Of a DNA stretch of 64,000 nt, positions 8,788 through 19,400 are shown piece by piece. The DNA lies in contig NZ_CP055156.1 of assembly GCF_014217805.1 (NCBI RefSeq), positions 3,168,585 to 3,232,584 on the forward strand, read 5' to 3'. The notes below the pieces were generated by a model. The model made no database searches. It was not told the DNA's origin and saw only the letters and a program-made list of their open reading frames with translations. This stretch comes from Adhaeribacter swui (GTDB taxonomy: Bacteria; Bacteroidota; Bacteroidia; Cytophagales; Hymenobacteraceae). Made by a program: the position numbers and the translations under genes. Within the stretch, counting starts at the first letter, position 1. Every line of letters begins with the position of its first letter.

Positions 8788-11700
8788 TTAAAATCTAAAT
8801 CTTAAGTTAACACCAATGTTACGGGTAGTTGGGTAAGAACCAGACATGTAGCCTTGGCCGTAGTTACCAGAACCTAAGTTATCTTCTGGGTCAGCATAAG
8901 GTACGTGTTTTTTAATGATCCATAAGTTTCTACCAGTTAAAGAGAAATCAACTCCTTTAAACGGTTTTAAGCGGCTGATAACATTAGCAGGCAGCGAATA
9001 CGTTAAAGTAGCTTCTCTTAATTTAATAAATCCGGCATCGTACACGTGCATTTGGCGCGGTTGGTTATAGCCGTATACCCCTTCGGTGTTATCAATCCGG
9101 ATATCATTGCGGGTACCATCTTCTTTTACACCGTCGAAGATAATTCCACCACCTTCACCCACTGGAGTACGGGAAGGATTGCCTAAGTCGTTATTACCGG
9201 CAGTTTCGGGGTACATACCAGTACCATAACCGTAGTAAGTATCCAGGTTAAACAATTGGCCACCATGGCGAACATCTAACAGGAAGTACAAAGATAAACC
9301 TTTATATTCTAAAGTGTTAGAAATACCACCTATCCAGCTTGGGTTTGGATCAGCAATTTCGGTAGTAGATGGCGATTGTAAATACAAACCGTTAGAACCA
9401 ACTACTTTTTCGCCGTTAGCATTGTAAACATAACCAGTACCACGAAGCATACCAAAAGGACGGCCTTTAGTAGCGTTAGAAGAAACACCTCCTTGGTAAG
9501 TAGAAATTACTAAGTTTTCTGTTCCTTCGGCTAAAGAAATAACTTGGTTACGGTTACGGGTCCAGTTCGCATTTAAAGTCCATGAGAAGTTATCATTCTT
9601 GATAGGGTTAACAAAAGCAGTAACTTCAAAGCCTTTATTTTCTACTTCACCGGAATTTACGTAAGCAAAGTTAAAACCGCTGGTAGTAGATACCTGAATA
9701 GGAATAATCTGGTCTACAGTAGAGGCTTTGTAATAAGTAACATCAAAACCAACGCGGTTTGTTAAGAAAGACATTTCTAAACCTGCCTCAAAACTTTTAG
9801 TTCTTTCGGGTTTCAGGTTTGGATTGTTTCTGGTGTTAGTAAGAGAGAACAACGGAATAGAACCATAGCTACCTACCGATGGACGAGTAGAGCTGTTGAT
9901 TTCCTGATCTTGTTTACCGTACACGTTGTAAATAGAGTAGACCGGAGCATCGCTACCTACTTCTGCGTAGTTTACGCGTACTTTACCGTAAGATAACCAC
10001 GGTGAATCTTTATATAATTCAGAGAAAACAAAGCTACCAGCTACTGAAGGATAGTAGTAAATGTTATTTCCTTTTGGTAAAGTGGAAGATTGGTCTCTAC
10101 GGGCAGTTAAATCTAAGAAGGCTAGTTCTTTGTAACCAAAAGTAGCGCTGGCAAAGTAACCATCAACACCCCATCTCTGATCGGTTTCAAAAGGAGGGTT
10201 TAATGGGTTTACTGAGTTAGATAAAGAGTAAATACGTGGTACTACCAGACCGCCATTGGTTTGTGCAAAAATGGTGTTAATCATTTGTCTGCGGTAGTTA
10301 GCACCTAATAAACCTTTAAAGCTGAAATCTTCGGTAATGTTTTTATCGAAGTTCGCAATCAGGTCGTAGTTTGCTTCGCGGGAAGTGCGGTTATAGCGGG
10401 AGTAAAATGCCGTACCGGTGCTACCTACAGCGTTTCTTTCTTCTTGTAATTCATCGTAAGAATCAAGGGTAACCCGACCCATTACGTTAAACCAATCGGT
10501 GAATTTGTAAGTAGCCATAATGTTACCAAAATAGTGGTAACGTTCGTCGTTTTCGTAGTTTTCGTAACGTACCCAGTATGGGTTGTCTGAGTAAATTGGA
10601 CGTAAATCTGTAGCGCTACGTGGGTTCCAGGTAATATTTTGTTGGTTCCGGTTGTAAGCGTCTTTTAATTCTTTTAGGTCAACGTTGGTTTGAAACCACT
10701 GACGGAATTGCTGCATGGGGTTCCAAGAGTCGTAACCGGTACCATAACGGCCTAAACCATCAATTTTAGTAAAGTTAATGTTAGCGCTGGTAGTTAACTT
10801 TGGTGTTAAATTTAATGCACCAGCAAAGTTTACCATGTTTTTGTTGATCTTGCTATTAGGCAGAATACCTTTATCAGAAGTATTGGTATAGCCTAATTTA
10901 AAAGTTCCGGTTTCGCTGCCACCATCAATGGTAACGTTATTGTTAAAACCTACTGCATCCCGCAAGAAATAGCTAGGGCCATTTTTAGCGGCTGTCCACG
11001 GAGTTTTTTGAGCGTAAGTAGGGGAAGTTGGATCTAAGGAGTTCCACTGGTAAACTAATAAATTCGGGTCAAAAGCTGCTCCATAGGAAGCATCTTCGGT
11101 AAATGGAACGTACAAGCCAGGCTGGAAACCTGGACGGTTATATTGTTGGAAGTACTCGTCTTCGTTAGGGCCGTAATAAGCACCGTAGCCAGCGCCATAT
11201 TTATCCTGGTATTTAACAAAAGTGCTTTTATCCACAAAACCCATGGTAGCACCTGTATTCAGGGTTACGTTTACATTACCTTTTCTGCCTTTTTTGGTAG
11301 TAATTAAAATTACACCGTTAGATGCCCGCGAACCATACAACGCGGTAGCAGCAGCACCTTTTAAAACACTAACAGAGGCAATATCATCGGGGTTAACGTC
11401 AGCACCTACGTTACCGTAGTCGTAACCACCACGGCCGGTATACTGGTCAGATGTATTGGTGTTGGCATTACTAATTGGCACACCGTCTACTACAAATAAA
11501 GCCTGGTTGTTACCGTACAAAGATTTAGTACCCCGGATAACCACGTTGGTAGAACCACCCAGGTTATTGTTTTGCTTAATGTTAACGCCAGATACTTTAC
11601 CAGCCAGAGAGTTTACAAAGTTAGGGTTACGTGCTTTGGTAACATCAGCACCTTCTACCTGGGTAGCGGCATAAGGTAAAGAGTTACGGGTTCTTTCTAC

Positions 11701-12033
11701 CCCCAAAGCGGTTACCACTACTTCGTTCAACTGGCGGGTATCAGAAGCCAACGTAACATTAATGGTTGTTGAAGCTCCAATTGGCAATTCCTGTGTGGTG
11801 TAACCAATAAAGCTAAATACTAACGTACCAGTAGCTGGTACGTCTAATGCATAATTGCCCTCCGTATCGGTGGCAGTACCCGTTGAAGTACCTTTCACCA
11901 GTACGGTTACGCCTGGTAAGCCCTGGTTCGACGCTGCGTCGATAACCCGACCCGAAATTCTCTTATCCTGTGCTAAAACAGTTTGAAAAAGTGTTAGCAC
12001 AAAAAGAAAATTCATCAGTAGAATTTTTTTCAT
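8788..12033 (-). CDS. SusC/RagA-family TonB-linked outer-membrane transporter, second pair
   Basis: This is a 1081-residue TonB-dependent outer-membrane transporter. The signal peptide ends near TVLAQ (residue 22). A carboxypeptidase-regulatory-like domain (ISGRVIDAASNQGLPGVTV, residues 25-100) is followed by QLNEVVVTALGVER, then the plug (SLAGKVSGVNI; ALYGSRASNGVILITTKKG) and the beta-barrel, which ends FRFRF. It leads an operon with the SusD-like gene 12 bp downstream. The regulatory-like domain and TonB-box region closely match those of the other SusC in the window, while the barrel differs, as expected for paralogues with different substrates. A 481-bp A/T-rich region lies upstream and must hold its promoter. 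Confidence 0.95.
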   Translation of the reverse strand: MKKILLMNFLFVLTLFQTVLAQDKRISGRVIDAASNQGLPGVTVLVKGTSTGTATDTEGNYALDVPATGTLVFSFIGYTTQELPIGASTTINVTLASDTRQLNEVVVTALGVERTRNSLPYAATQVEGADVTKARNPNFVNSLAGKVSGVNIKQNNNLGGSTNVVIRGTKSLYGNNQALFVVDGVPISNANTNTSDQYTGRGGYDYGNVGADVNPDDIASVSVLKGAAATALYGSRASNGVILITTKKGRKGNVNVTLNTGATMGFVDKSTFVKYQDKYGAGYGAYYGPNEDEYFQQYNRPGFQPGLYVPFTEDASYGAAFDPNLLVYQWNSLDPTSPTYAQKTPWTAAKNGPSYFLRDAVGFNNNVTIDGGSETGTFKLGYTNTSDKGILPNSKINKNMVNFAGALNLTPKLTTSANINFTKIDGLGRYGTGYDSWNPMQQFRQWFQTNVDLKELKDAYNRNQQNITWNPRSATDLRPIYSDNPYWVRYENYENDERYHYFGNIMATYKFTDWFNVMGRVTLDSYDELQEERNAVGSTGTAFYSRYNRTSREANYDLIANFDKNITEDFSFKGLLGANYRRQMINTIFAQTNGGLVVPRIYSLSNSVNPLNPPFETDQRWGVDGYFASATFGYKELAFLDLTARRDQSSTLPKGNNIYYYPSVAGSFVFSELYKDSPWLSYGKVRVNYAEVGSDAPVYSIYNVYGKQDQEINSSTRPSVGSYGSIPLFSLTNTRNNPNLKPERTKSFEAGLEMSFLTNRVGFDVTYYKASTVDQIIPIQVSTTSGFNFAYVNSGEVENKGFEVTAFVNPIKNDNFSWTLNANWTRNRNQVISLAEGTENLVISTYQGGVSSNATKGRPFGMLRGTGYVYNANGEKVVGSNGLYLQSPSTTEIADPNPSWIGGISNTLEYKGLSLYFLLDVRHGGQLFNLDTYYGYGTGMYPETAGNNDLGNPSRTPVGEGGGIIFDGVKEDGTRNDIRIDNTEGVYGYNQPRQMHVYDAGFIKLREATLTYSLPANVISRLKPFKGVDFSLTGRNLWIIKKHVPYADPEDNLGSGNYGQGYMSGSYPTTRNIGVNLRFRF

Positions 12034-12514
12034 TTTGTTGGTTTTAGTTTGGTTTTTTGTAAAAAAATATAAAAACTATGTTCAATTTTAAAGATTTTCA
12101 ACGAATTAACAAAATCATAACATTCCATAGTTTGCAGTGTTATATACGTGTATCTAGTAACAAGGATTCTAAGTTGCTGAAATTTAGTAGTTTGTGAAAT
12201 AAAGGAGATTTTGGCTTAGCAGAAAAAAATTAAAAATTGTAAAATATTTTTTGCCTTTTTAATTAAAATAAATTTGCCTTATTTTTTAAATTTTAAATAT
12301 TATCGTTTAAAAGGGTAAGAATTGAAAATATTTTAAAAAAATATATTCTACATTGAATATCCTGTAACCGCCAAGCATCTTAGCATTGCTATAAAAAATA
12401 GGCTTCCGAAGAAGCCTATTTTCCAATTTAAATTTGAATTTGTACTATACCAATGCTTGATTAAGTTTAGTTAATTGAAATAAGGGATGAATTTAATTAA
12501 TACTATTTAAATAT
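12034..12514. other. Intergenic A/T-rich region upstream of SusC
   Basis: This 481-bp stretch carries no credible gene. It holds the presumed upstream control region of the second SusC/SusD operon (minus strand) and, near 12393-12422, the terminator of prfB. I could not find a convincing TAnnTTTG element for SusC here. The rest is low-complexity A/T with no repeat I can match elsewhere in the window. Confidence 0.5.
12393..12422 (-). terminator. Rho-independent terminator downstream of prfB
   Basis: A ten-base-pair stem (AATAGGCTTC-CGAA-GAAGCCTATT) is followed by a T tract on the minus strand, about 95 bp past the prfB stop codon. Confidence 0.75.
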
Positions 12515-13592
12515 TTAACTCTGCATCAGGAAAGCTTTAATGTATTCATCCAAATCGCCGTCCAAAACCGTTTGTACATCGGTACGTTCTACCCCGGTTC
12601 TAATGTCTTTTATTAATTTATAGGGGTGCAAAACATAGTTTCGAATTTGGGAGCCAAAATCAATGCGTTTTTTGGTGCTTTCGAGTTTGTCCCGTTCTTC
12701 GTTGCGTTTATCTACTTCTATCTGGTACAAACGCGAGCGCAGCATGTTAATAGCGTGTTCTTTGTTCATGAGCTGCGAGCGTTCTATCTGGCACTCGATA
12801 ATAATGCCGGATGGTTTATGCTTTAAACGCACGGCAGTTTCTACTTTATTCACGTTCTGACCGCCCGCTCCACCCGACCGGAAAGTATCCCATTCAATAT
12901 CGGCCATGTTAATATCAATCTGAATGGTGTCATCTACCAAGGGGTAGGCAAATACCGAGGCGAAAGACGTATGCCGCCGTCCGCCGGAATCGAAAGGAGA
13001 AATGCGAACTAACCGGTGTACCCCAATTTCAGATTTTAAATAACCGTAGGCAAAGTCCCCGTTTATTTCTAAAGTAGCTGATTTAATACCGGCTCCGTCG
13101 CCAGCCTGATAGTTTAACTGGCGTACCTGGTAGCGGTGGCTTTCGGCCCACATAATGTACATACGCATCAACATTTCGGCCCAATCCTGGCTTTCGGTGC
13201 CACCTGCTCCGGGGTTAATTTCCAGAATGGCACTGAGCTGGTCTTCTTCGTTGCTGAGCATGCGCTTAAACTCCAGTTGCTCTACCAAAGCCTGAGTATC
13301 AGTAAACTCGCGGGTTATATCTTCCGGCGAAACGTCCCCTTCTTTGTAAAAATCAAATAATACTTCCAGGTCAGCGAGCCGGGTAGCTACTTCCTCAAAC
13401 TGGTCGGTCCAGATTTTAACGGATTTTATTTCTTTTAAGGTAGCTTCGGCTTTTTTTGAATCGTCCCAAAAGCCAGGGGCTGTAGTTTGTTCTTCGGCTT
13501 CGGCTACTTCCGCTTTCTTGGTATCGTAGTCAAAGATACCTCCTCAAGGCATCAACGCGGGCCTTTAAATCTTTTATTTGTTCGGTGGTCAT
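12515..13592 (-). CDS. prfB: Peptide chain release factor 2, with programmed +1 frameshift
   Basis: Release factor 2 ends translation at UGA and UAA. The reading frame is split: 20 codons from the ATG at 13592 end with CTT (13535-13533) and an in-frame TGA (13532-13530). Skipping the T at 13532 gives GAC and continues in the +1 frame to 12515, for 358 residues in total. The slip site is the classical one: AGGAGG TAT CTT TGA C, where AGGAGG acts as an internal Shine-Dalgarno spur. This lets RF2 regulate its own synthesis. In the full protein SPF (stop-codon recognition, RF2 type) lies at about 198-200 and the catalytic GGQ at about 243-245; PGFWDD near residue 38 is typical of the RF2 N-domain. 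A simple ORF call would miss the first 101 residues. The frame change is regulated recoding and gives no ground for calling a pseudogene. Confidence 0.96.
13525..13548 (-). promoter_or_regulatory. prfB +1 recoding site
   Basis: On the minus strand the order is AGGAGG, TAT, CTT, TGA, C. The six-base anti-rRNA sequence lies three bases before the CTT slip codon, the same spacing as in Escherichia coli prfB. When RF2 is scarce, the ribosome pauses at TGA and slips one base forward on CTT/UUU. The perfect AGGAGG stands out in a genome whose starts otherwise lack Shine-Dalgarno sites. Confidence 0.93.
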
Positions 13593-13684
13593 GGTTAAGT
13601 TAAACGTTTTAGGTAGTAAGTTTTACGGATAAAAATGAAAAATTTTAAAAAATTAAGAAAGGTAGATACGAGGGTAGGAACCAT

Positions 13685-13740
13685 AAAAAAGTTGTAAGCC
13701 GTAAATGGTAGCCTTTACTTACCAACTTACGGCTTACAAC
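13685..13740 (-). terminator. Rho-independent terminator of ilvE
   Basis: The 14-base arms GTTGTAAGCCGTAA and TTACGGCTTACAAC (13691-13704 and 13727-13740) are perfect complements separated by 22 bases, followed on the minus strand by TTTTTT. The hairpin sits between ilvE and prfB and separates them as transcription units. Confidence 0.8.
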
Positions 13741-13762
13741 TTATTATTTAAAATCTAGAAAT

Positions 13763-14827
13763 CTAGAGCTGTACCATCCAATGATGAGTATCGGTTTTTT
13801 TACCGGTCCGGATATCATCCAACAACTGGGCCAACAGCGGCGAGTATTTGCGCTCACTAACCGGCGGTAAATCAAAATCCTGACCTTGATAGCCAATAGT
13901 TACAATCTGCGAAACTACCGCCGCCGTGCCGCAGCCAAAAGCTTCCTGTAAAGTACCTTGATTAATAGCATCCATTACTTCGGCCACAGATACTTTGCGC
14001 TCTTCTACGGGTATGCCCTGGTCTTTGGCCAACTGCAATATGCTGTCGCGGGTAATGCCTGCTAAAATGGAAGTACTTAAAGCCGGGGTTACCAAAGTAC
14101 CGTTAATTACAAACATTAAATTCATAGTGCCCGATTCTTCGAAGTATTCGTGGGTTTTACCATCGGTCCAGAGTAACTGGTGGTAACCTGCTTCCAAGGC
14201 TTTTTGCGCCGGCAGCAAAGACCCTGCGTAATTGCCCGCCGCTTTAGAAAAACCAAAGCCTCCCTCTACGGAGCGTACGTAAGTTTCTTCTACTTTAACC
14301 CGTAATGGCGCCGAATAGTAGGCGTTAACCGGACAAGTAATAATGGCAAAACGGTATTCGGTAGCTGGGCGTACGCCCAGAAACTCGCCGGTTGCAAACA
14401 TAAACGGCCGAATGTATAAAGCGCTACCAGCCACCGCAGGAATCCAATCGGCATCGAGGCGCAGTAATTCCGTTAGACCTTGCATGTACAGTTCTTCGGG
14501 CAAGGTGGGCATGCACAAGCGTTCCGCCGATAGATTCAGCCGTTCTAAATTAGCCAGCGGCCGGAAAATGGAAATGTCGCCTTGCTCATTTTTGTAAGCT
14601 TTTAAACCTTCAAAAATAGCTTGGCCGTAGTGCAACGCCGGATTAGCCGGGCTTAAGCTAAAGTTGCCGAATGGAACAATGGTAGGCGTTTGCCACTCCC
14701 CGTTAGCGTAATCAATAACGAGCATGTGGTCAGAAAACACGGCTCCAAAATCGAGATTATTAAAATCTACGGCCGATAACCGGGAGTTAGCTGTTTTCTG
14801 TATCTGAATGGTTTGGGTATCGAGCAT
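13763..14827 (-). CDS. ilvE: Branched-chain amino acid aminotransferase
   Basis: This class IV PLP-dependent aminotransferase moves the amino group between glutamate and leucine, isoleucine or valine in the cytoplasm. With the ATG at 14827 it has 354 residues; a TTG two codons earlier is less likely. GFGFSKAAGNYAGSL holds the PLP lysine (about residue 195), and HYGQAIFEGLKAY (about 66-78), EYFEESGTMNLMFV and ILAGITRDSIL are hallmarks of the long (about 350-residue) BCAT form. It stands alone here, away from other ilv/leu genes. A TACTTTTG element (14911-14918 on the minus strand) is a possible -7 promoter box. Confidence 0.95.
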   Translation of the reverse strand: MLDTQTIQIQKTANSRLSAVDFNNLDFGAVFSDHMLVIDYANGEWQTPTIVPFGNFSLSPANPALHYGQAIFEGLKAYKNEQGDISIFRPLANLERLNLSAERLCMPTLPEELYMQGLTELLRLDADWIPAVAGSALYIRPFMFATGEFLGVRPATEYRFAIITCPVNAYYSAPLRVKVEETYVRSVEGGFGFSKAAGNYAGSLLPAQKALEAGYHQLLWTDGKTHEYFEESGTMNLMFVINGTLVTPALSTSILAGITRDSILQLAKDQGIPVEERKVSVAEVMDAINQGTLQEAFGCGTAAVVSQIVTIGYQGQDFDLPPVSERKYSPLLAQLLDDIRTGKKTDTHHWMVQL

Positions 14828-14910
14828 AAACAAAAAAGTAAAAATTTAAAAAAACGGTAATTCGAAATCTAAAAAGAATAGTTTCTTCTTTATATAACGC
14901 GTAACTGGAG

Positions 14911-14918
14911 CAAAAGTA
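14911..14918 (-). promoter_or_regulatory. Possible Bacteroidota -7 promoter box of ilvE
   Basis: TACTTTTG on the minus strand fits the TAnnTTTG -7 box of the primary Bacteroidota sigma factor, about 85 bp before the ilvE ATG. I do not see a well-spaced TTTG at -33, so support is modest. Confidence 0.4.
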
Positions 14919-15010
14919 ATAATTTTTTTGCCAATAAGTTGATTTTAGCAGAATTACCTGATCGGAAGTAGTAAAAAGGAAACGGAATGAAGCGCCTAGA
15001 TTTTAAAAAA

Positions 15011-15559
15011 TTACAAACGCGGCTTCCAGGGAATTTCTTCAGTTTGCAGATCCTGGGCCATTTGCCGACTTAGCACAAATAAATAATCTGAAAGCCGGTT
15101 AAGGTACTTGATTATGAGAGGCTCTACTAACGATTCTTCCTGCAAAGAGATAACCAGGCGTTCGGCGCGGCGGCAAACACATCGGGCTACGTGGCAGAAC
15201 GAAACAGCCGGATGCCCCCCGGGCAGAATAAATGCCCGCAACGGTGGAAGTACGGCATCCATTTTATCCATTTCTTCTTCCAGCAAACGCACATCGGTTT
15301 CGTGTAAATCGGGCACTTTGCGGGTAGGTTTGTCGGGGTCGGAGGCCAACGAAGCTCCAATGGTAAATAATCGGTCTTGTATTTCCTGCAGCAGCTCTTT
15401 GCGGTTTTGGTTTACCGGCTGGTCGCGCACTAAACCCAGGTAAGAGTTTAGTTCATCTACGGTGCCGTAAGAATCAATGCGCAGGTGCGATTTTTTTACC
15501 CGCGTGCCGCCAATTAAGCTGGTTAAGCCTTCGTCGCCGGTTTTGGTGTATATTTTCAT
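15011..15559 (-). CDS. PduO-type cob(I)alamin adenosyltransferase
   Basis: This 182-residue cytoplasmic enzyme transfers the adenosyl group of ATP to cob(I)alamin to give adenosylcobalamin, the cofactor of methylmalonyl-CoA mutase and related enzymes. The N-terminal KTGDEGLTSLIGGTRVKKSHLRI is the ATP-binding segment of the PduO fold, DSYGTVDELNSYLG follows, and VCRRAERL (around residue 130) carries the catalytic Arg region. Length is normal. It lies about 57 bp upstream of nothing obviously related; the ABC ATPase gene precedes it on the same strand by 56 bp, so they may be cotranscribed. Confidence 0.93.
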   Translation of the reverse strand: MKIYTKTGDEGLTSLIGGTRVKKSHLRIDSYGTVDELNSYLGLVRDQPVNQNRKELLQEIQDRLFTIGASLASDPDKPTRKVPDLHETDVRLLEEEMDKMDAVLPPLRAFILPGGHPAVSFCHVARCVCRRAERLVISLQEESLVEPLIIKYLNRLSDYLFVLSRQMAQDLQTEEIPWKPRL

Positions 15560-15615
15560 GAGGAAAAGATCAAATTTTAAAATTCCGGCCGAAAAGGTGT
15601 CCTTAAGCTAAATCG

Positions 15616-16329
15616 TTAAACCGGCATGGAATGACGAACTACTTCGGTGTTAATTTCATCCGATTCAATTAATCCGTCGCGGAGGCGCACAATCCGGTGC
15701 GCGTATTTGGCTATGTCTTCTTCGTGGGTAACCATAATAATGGTATTACCTTTAGCATGGAGGTTCTCAAAAAGCTCCATAATCTCGTAAGAAGTTTTGG
15801 TGTCCAAGTTACCGGTGGGCTCATCGGCCAGGATAATGCTGGGATCGTTTACCAAAGCCCGGGCAATAGCTACCCGCTGGCGCTGCCCCCCCGATAATTC
15901 GTTGGGTTTATGCTTGGCCCGCGGCCCTAAACCTACACTTTCCAGCGCCCGCAAGGCTTTTTCTTCCCGGGCACTTTTGCCGTAGCCCGCGTAAATCAGG
16001 GGTAAACTTACGTTATCTAAAGAGGTAGAGCGCGGCAGCAAGTTAAACGTTTGAAAAACAAAGCCGATTTCTTTGTTCCGGATTTCCGCCAGCTCGTTAT
16101 CGGTCATGTTACTTACATCCTTGCCGTTTAATATGTACTGGCCGCCGGAAGGCGTATCTAAACAGCCCACAATGTTCATGAGCGTAGATTTACCCGAACC
16201 CGAAGGGCCCATAAACGCCACGTACTCGCCCCGGTTAATCTCAATAGATACACTTTTTAGCGCATGTATGGTTTCGCTACCCATCCGGTAAACCCGGGAT
16301 ATGTCTTTAGTTTGAATAATGATACTCAT
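15616..16329 (-). CDS. ABC transporter ATP-binding protein (LolD/MacB family)
   Basis: This is a 237-residue ATPase subunit of an ABC exporter or mechanotransmission complex. Walker A is GPSGSGKST (about residues 41-49), the signature is [15 protein letters not shown], Walker B is [12 protein letters not shown], and the H-loop is [20 protein letters not shown] after Walker A is typical of the LolD/MacB/FtsE group, which moves lipoproteins, antibiotics or peptides with the help of a FtsX-like permease. No permease gene lies next to it, so its partner must be encoded elsewhere. The start is the ATG directly before [13 protein letters not shown]. Confidence 0.93.
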   Translation of the reverse strand: MSIIIQTKDISRVYRMGSETIHALKSVSIEINRGEYVAFMGPSGSGKSTLMNIVGCLDTPSGGQYILNGKDVSNMTDNELAEIRNKEIGFVFQTFNLLPRSTSLDNVSLPLIYAGYGKSAREEKALRALESVGLGPRAKHKPNELSGGQRQRVAIARALVNDPSIILADEPTGNLDTKTSYEIMELFENLHAKGNTIIMVTHEEDIAKYAHRIVRLRDGLIESDEINTEVVRHSMPV

Positions 16330-16454
16330 AGATCGTGGAAGTTAACCTAATACATAACGCCATGTGGCTACTGTAACGTGTAACCAAAAGCAAGCATTGT
16401 AGTTTAAACCGCTCATTTCCTGATTTTAAAATTTTAAAAAATAACCTTAAGGGG

Positions 16455-19400
16455 TTAGTTCCAATCCGGAAAAGACTCTTGTTTTTCTTTTAGTTTTTGC
16501 TCGTAGTTGCTGCGAAATATAGCATACTCCTCCGGACTTAGCAAGCTTTTTAACTCTTCGGCGGCGGTTTGCGCAAAATCAATAAAACCTAGTTTAAGGC
16601 TGGTAAAAACGTAAGCCTGGTACAAACGCGCCGAAAACGGATTGTATTTAATACTGCTCAAAAGCAATTCGTAAGCCTGATTATCGTTTTTCTGAGCCTG
16701 GCTAAAGTAATTGGCGGCAGCCAGAACGGCATCTTCCTGGTAAATTAAAGCTTGCGGAACTTGCCGGTACAAAGCAGCGGCTTGTTTGGGATTAATTTTT
16801 TCTGCGGCAACGGCTTGGAAAAACAATTTTTCGTTCTGGTGAGCCAAAGACAATCGCAGCTCCGGTACTAGTTTGTTTAACTCCGCCGTATTTCTTTGTT
16901 TAACCAGAATGGTAGCTTGTAACCGATTTAACTCCGGGGTAATGCTTTTATCTTTTTGGGCCAAGGCCAAGGCCGTTTTTGTAGTTTGGGCCGCCGCATT
17001 TAGGTTATTAGTCTGAATGTAATGCTGCGCCAGTTCGGCTTGCGCCAAGGCTTTAAATTTACCAGCCGATAAGGTATTAATCACCTTTTCAAATTCCGGG
17101 GTGGTTAGCTCGGGGCGATACAACGTGAGGTACGCTACTTTTAAAGAATCAGAAGCGGTAAGTACACTGCTGGTAGTTAAATTTAAAACATTAGCCAGGA
17201 AACTTGCCTGGGCTTTTTCTGCCGGATCGGTTAAATTGTTGCTGGCTTCTTGGGCAGCGGCATAAGCCGTGTTTTTATCGGGGGTATGTGCTAAAGCGTA
17301 CAAATAAGGCAATTCCGCTTCGGGTAAACGCCGCTCGCGGGCTTTTTGAAAATAACTGGCTGCTGCCGGATATAGTTTTTGCTCCATCAGCCAGGTACCA
17401 ATTAAATAATAGTAGTAACCGGCCGTACTTTCCGAAGCCAATGCCTGGTTCTCGAGGGTGTTGCGGGCTGCGTAAATCTGGCCTGAATAAAATTGCGCCA
17501 GGGCTTTTAATAAAATTAAGTTCTCTTGGTAAGGCGCATTGCCCGGCAGTTTAATTAATTGATCTAGCTGTTTTACTGTTTGCGGAGTAGCTTTAATTAT
17601 ATTTTGTAATGTACGGTGGTAGTAAAGGGCAAATTCTGAAGCCGAAAATGCTTTTAGCGTTAGTTCGGCTGAGGTGGGGGCGGGTGCCGGTTTTTCCTGT
17701 AAGATTTGCAGTAAAGTTAAATTGCTTTTTAAAGCCGGCTCATTGCTTTGTTCCCCGGTTTGTTCAGCCACGGCTAAAGCTTGTTGGGGATCGCTGTTTT
17801 TTAAAAAAAATGCTAACCGGTTACTTTGTACCAAATCTTTGTATTTACCCGAGGCGGCTTGCAGCGCCTGATTGTAAAAATAGGCCGTAGAATCCGAAAG
17901 GGTAGTGGTTTCGTAGAGCAAAGCTTTATTATTAAGCAAAGCCGGGCTATTGGGAATCGCCTGTAACCCTTGATTCAGCAAAAACAAATGGTTGAAAAAA
18001 TCTTTTTTATCGGTTTGGGTAGCCGCCATCCGGACGTAAAGTTTCTCGTTTGGTCCGCCGGCTAAGCCATCCTTAAGTAAGTTAATTTCGGCGGTGGTGT
18101 AGGTGCGTTCCCGGTAAAGGCCGGCCAAAGCATACGTTGATTTTACGTTGTGGTGGCTGTAAATGGTACCTTCGGTGTAAAAGCGTTCGGCGAGTAAATT
18201 GTTGCTGGCGGCTTTGTAAAAATCGCCCAGGTAGTTGTAATAACCTGCTTCGGCTTTGTGGTACACGCTAAACGTAGATCGGAAAATAAGGGCCAGCAAC
18301 AGCATGCTGCCCATAATATACACCGTAAAAAAAGGAATTTGCTTGGGGTCGAACACCACTTTGTACACCGCTAACCGCTGTTGAATTAACTTGTAAAAAT
18401 TAAGTAGGATGTACAGGAAAAACAAAAAACCGTAAGCCAAGTGGGTGTAAACAATTACATCGGTAAAGGCCGATATGAGGGGCGTATTAGCCGTAGCAAA
18501 AGCATAACCAATGGTGAGTAAGCAATTAATAGCCAGCACCAGGTACAAGTAGGCAACCCCATTTTTAAAAGTAAAATACCGTTGGTATTGTATTTCGCGC
18601 CGTTGCCAGCCCCAGTAGCCGGCAATAATAGAAAGCAAAAGAATAATAAACGGATCGACGTAGTAAAAATCCAGTTGAATAATATCGGCGTTTTTTAAAT
18701 AAAGCAGTAGTAAGTTTGCAAGGTACAACAGCCCGATTAATACAAAATGCCACAAGCCAAAGCGCCGTTGCGGCGAAGGTCCTTGGGTATTAATCCAAAG
18801 CAGGCCATGAATATTTTCAAAAGCAATTAAAAAAATAAACAAGCCGCTGGCTACAAAAGCTGCTAAACTGCTGTAATTTACCAATTGCATAGCCGATAAA
18901 GTTGCCGAATACTGCGACTGATTGCCGATAATAATTGCGATCAAACCCAGCAGAACGCAAAACACCAGAAACCGGATGGCTAGCTTTACCCGGGTAAAAA
19001 AAGCCTGGAACCCGTAACTCACCAGTACCAGTACCCCCAGTACTATTACTAATAAAATCTGATTGTATTCCTGGTTAAGGCGCAGTAAATCAAAGTTAAA
19101 GGTGGCCAGGTATATCATGGCCAACGCCATACAAATAATATAAGGCCACCGCGAAAAGGCACTGATAATGGTAAAGTATACCGCTAAGGCTAAGCTCAGA
19201 ATAGCCAGAAAAACACTTGCCAGTTCCGGTTGGAGCACGGGCAAACCCACATCAAAGCGTTCTGAGACTAAAAAGCCGGTGATAGGAATTTGAAAAGATT
19301 GGTAAAGACTGTTAAACCGGGTGAGCGTAGCCGAAACAGGAAACAATTCCGCTTCGGGTTGCCAGGGCATAACCCGGTCGCTGCCGGTAAAATAGTGGAA

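Noticed and set aside
12515-13288. prfB as a 5'-truncated pseudogene
   Set aside because: The missing N-terminus is present upstream in the +1 frame, joined by a textbook recoding site.
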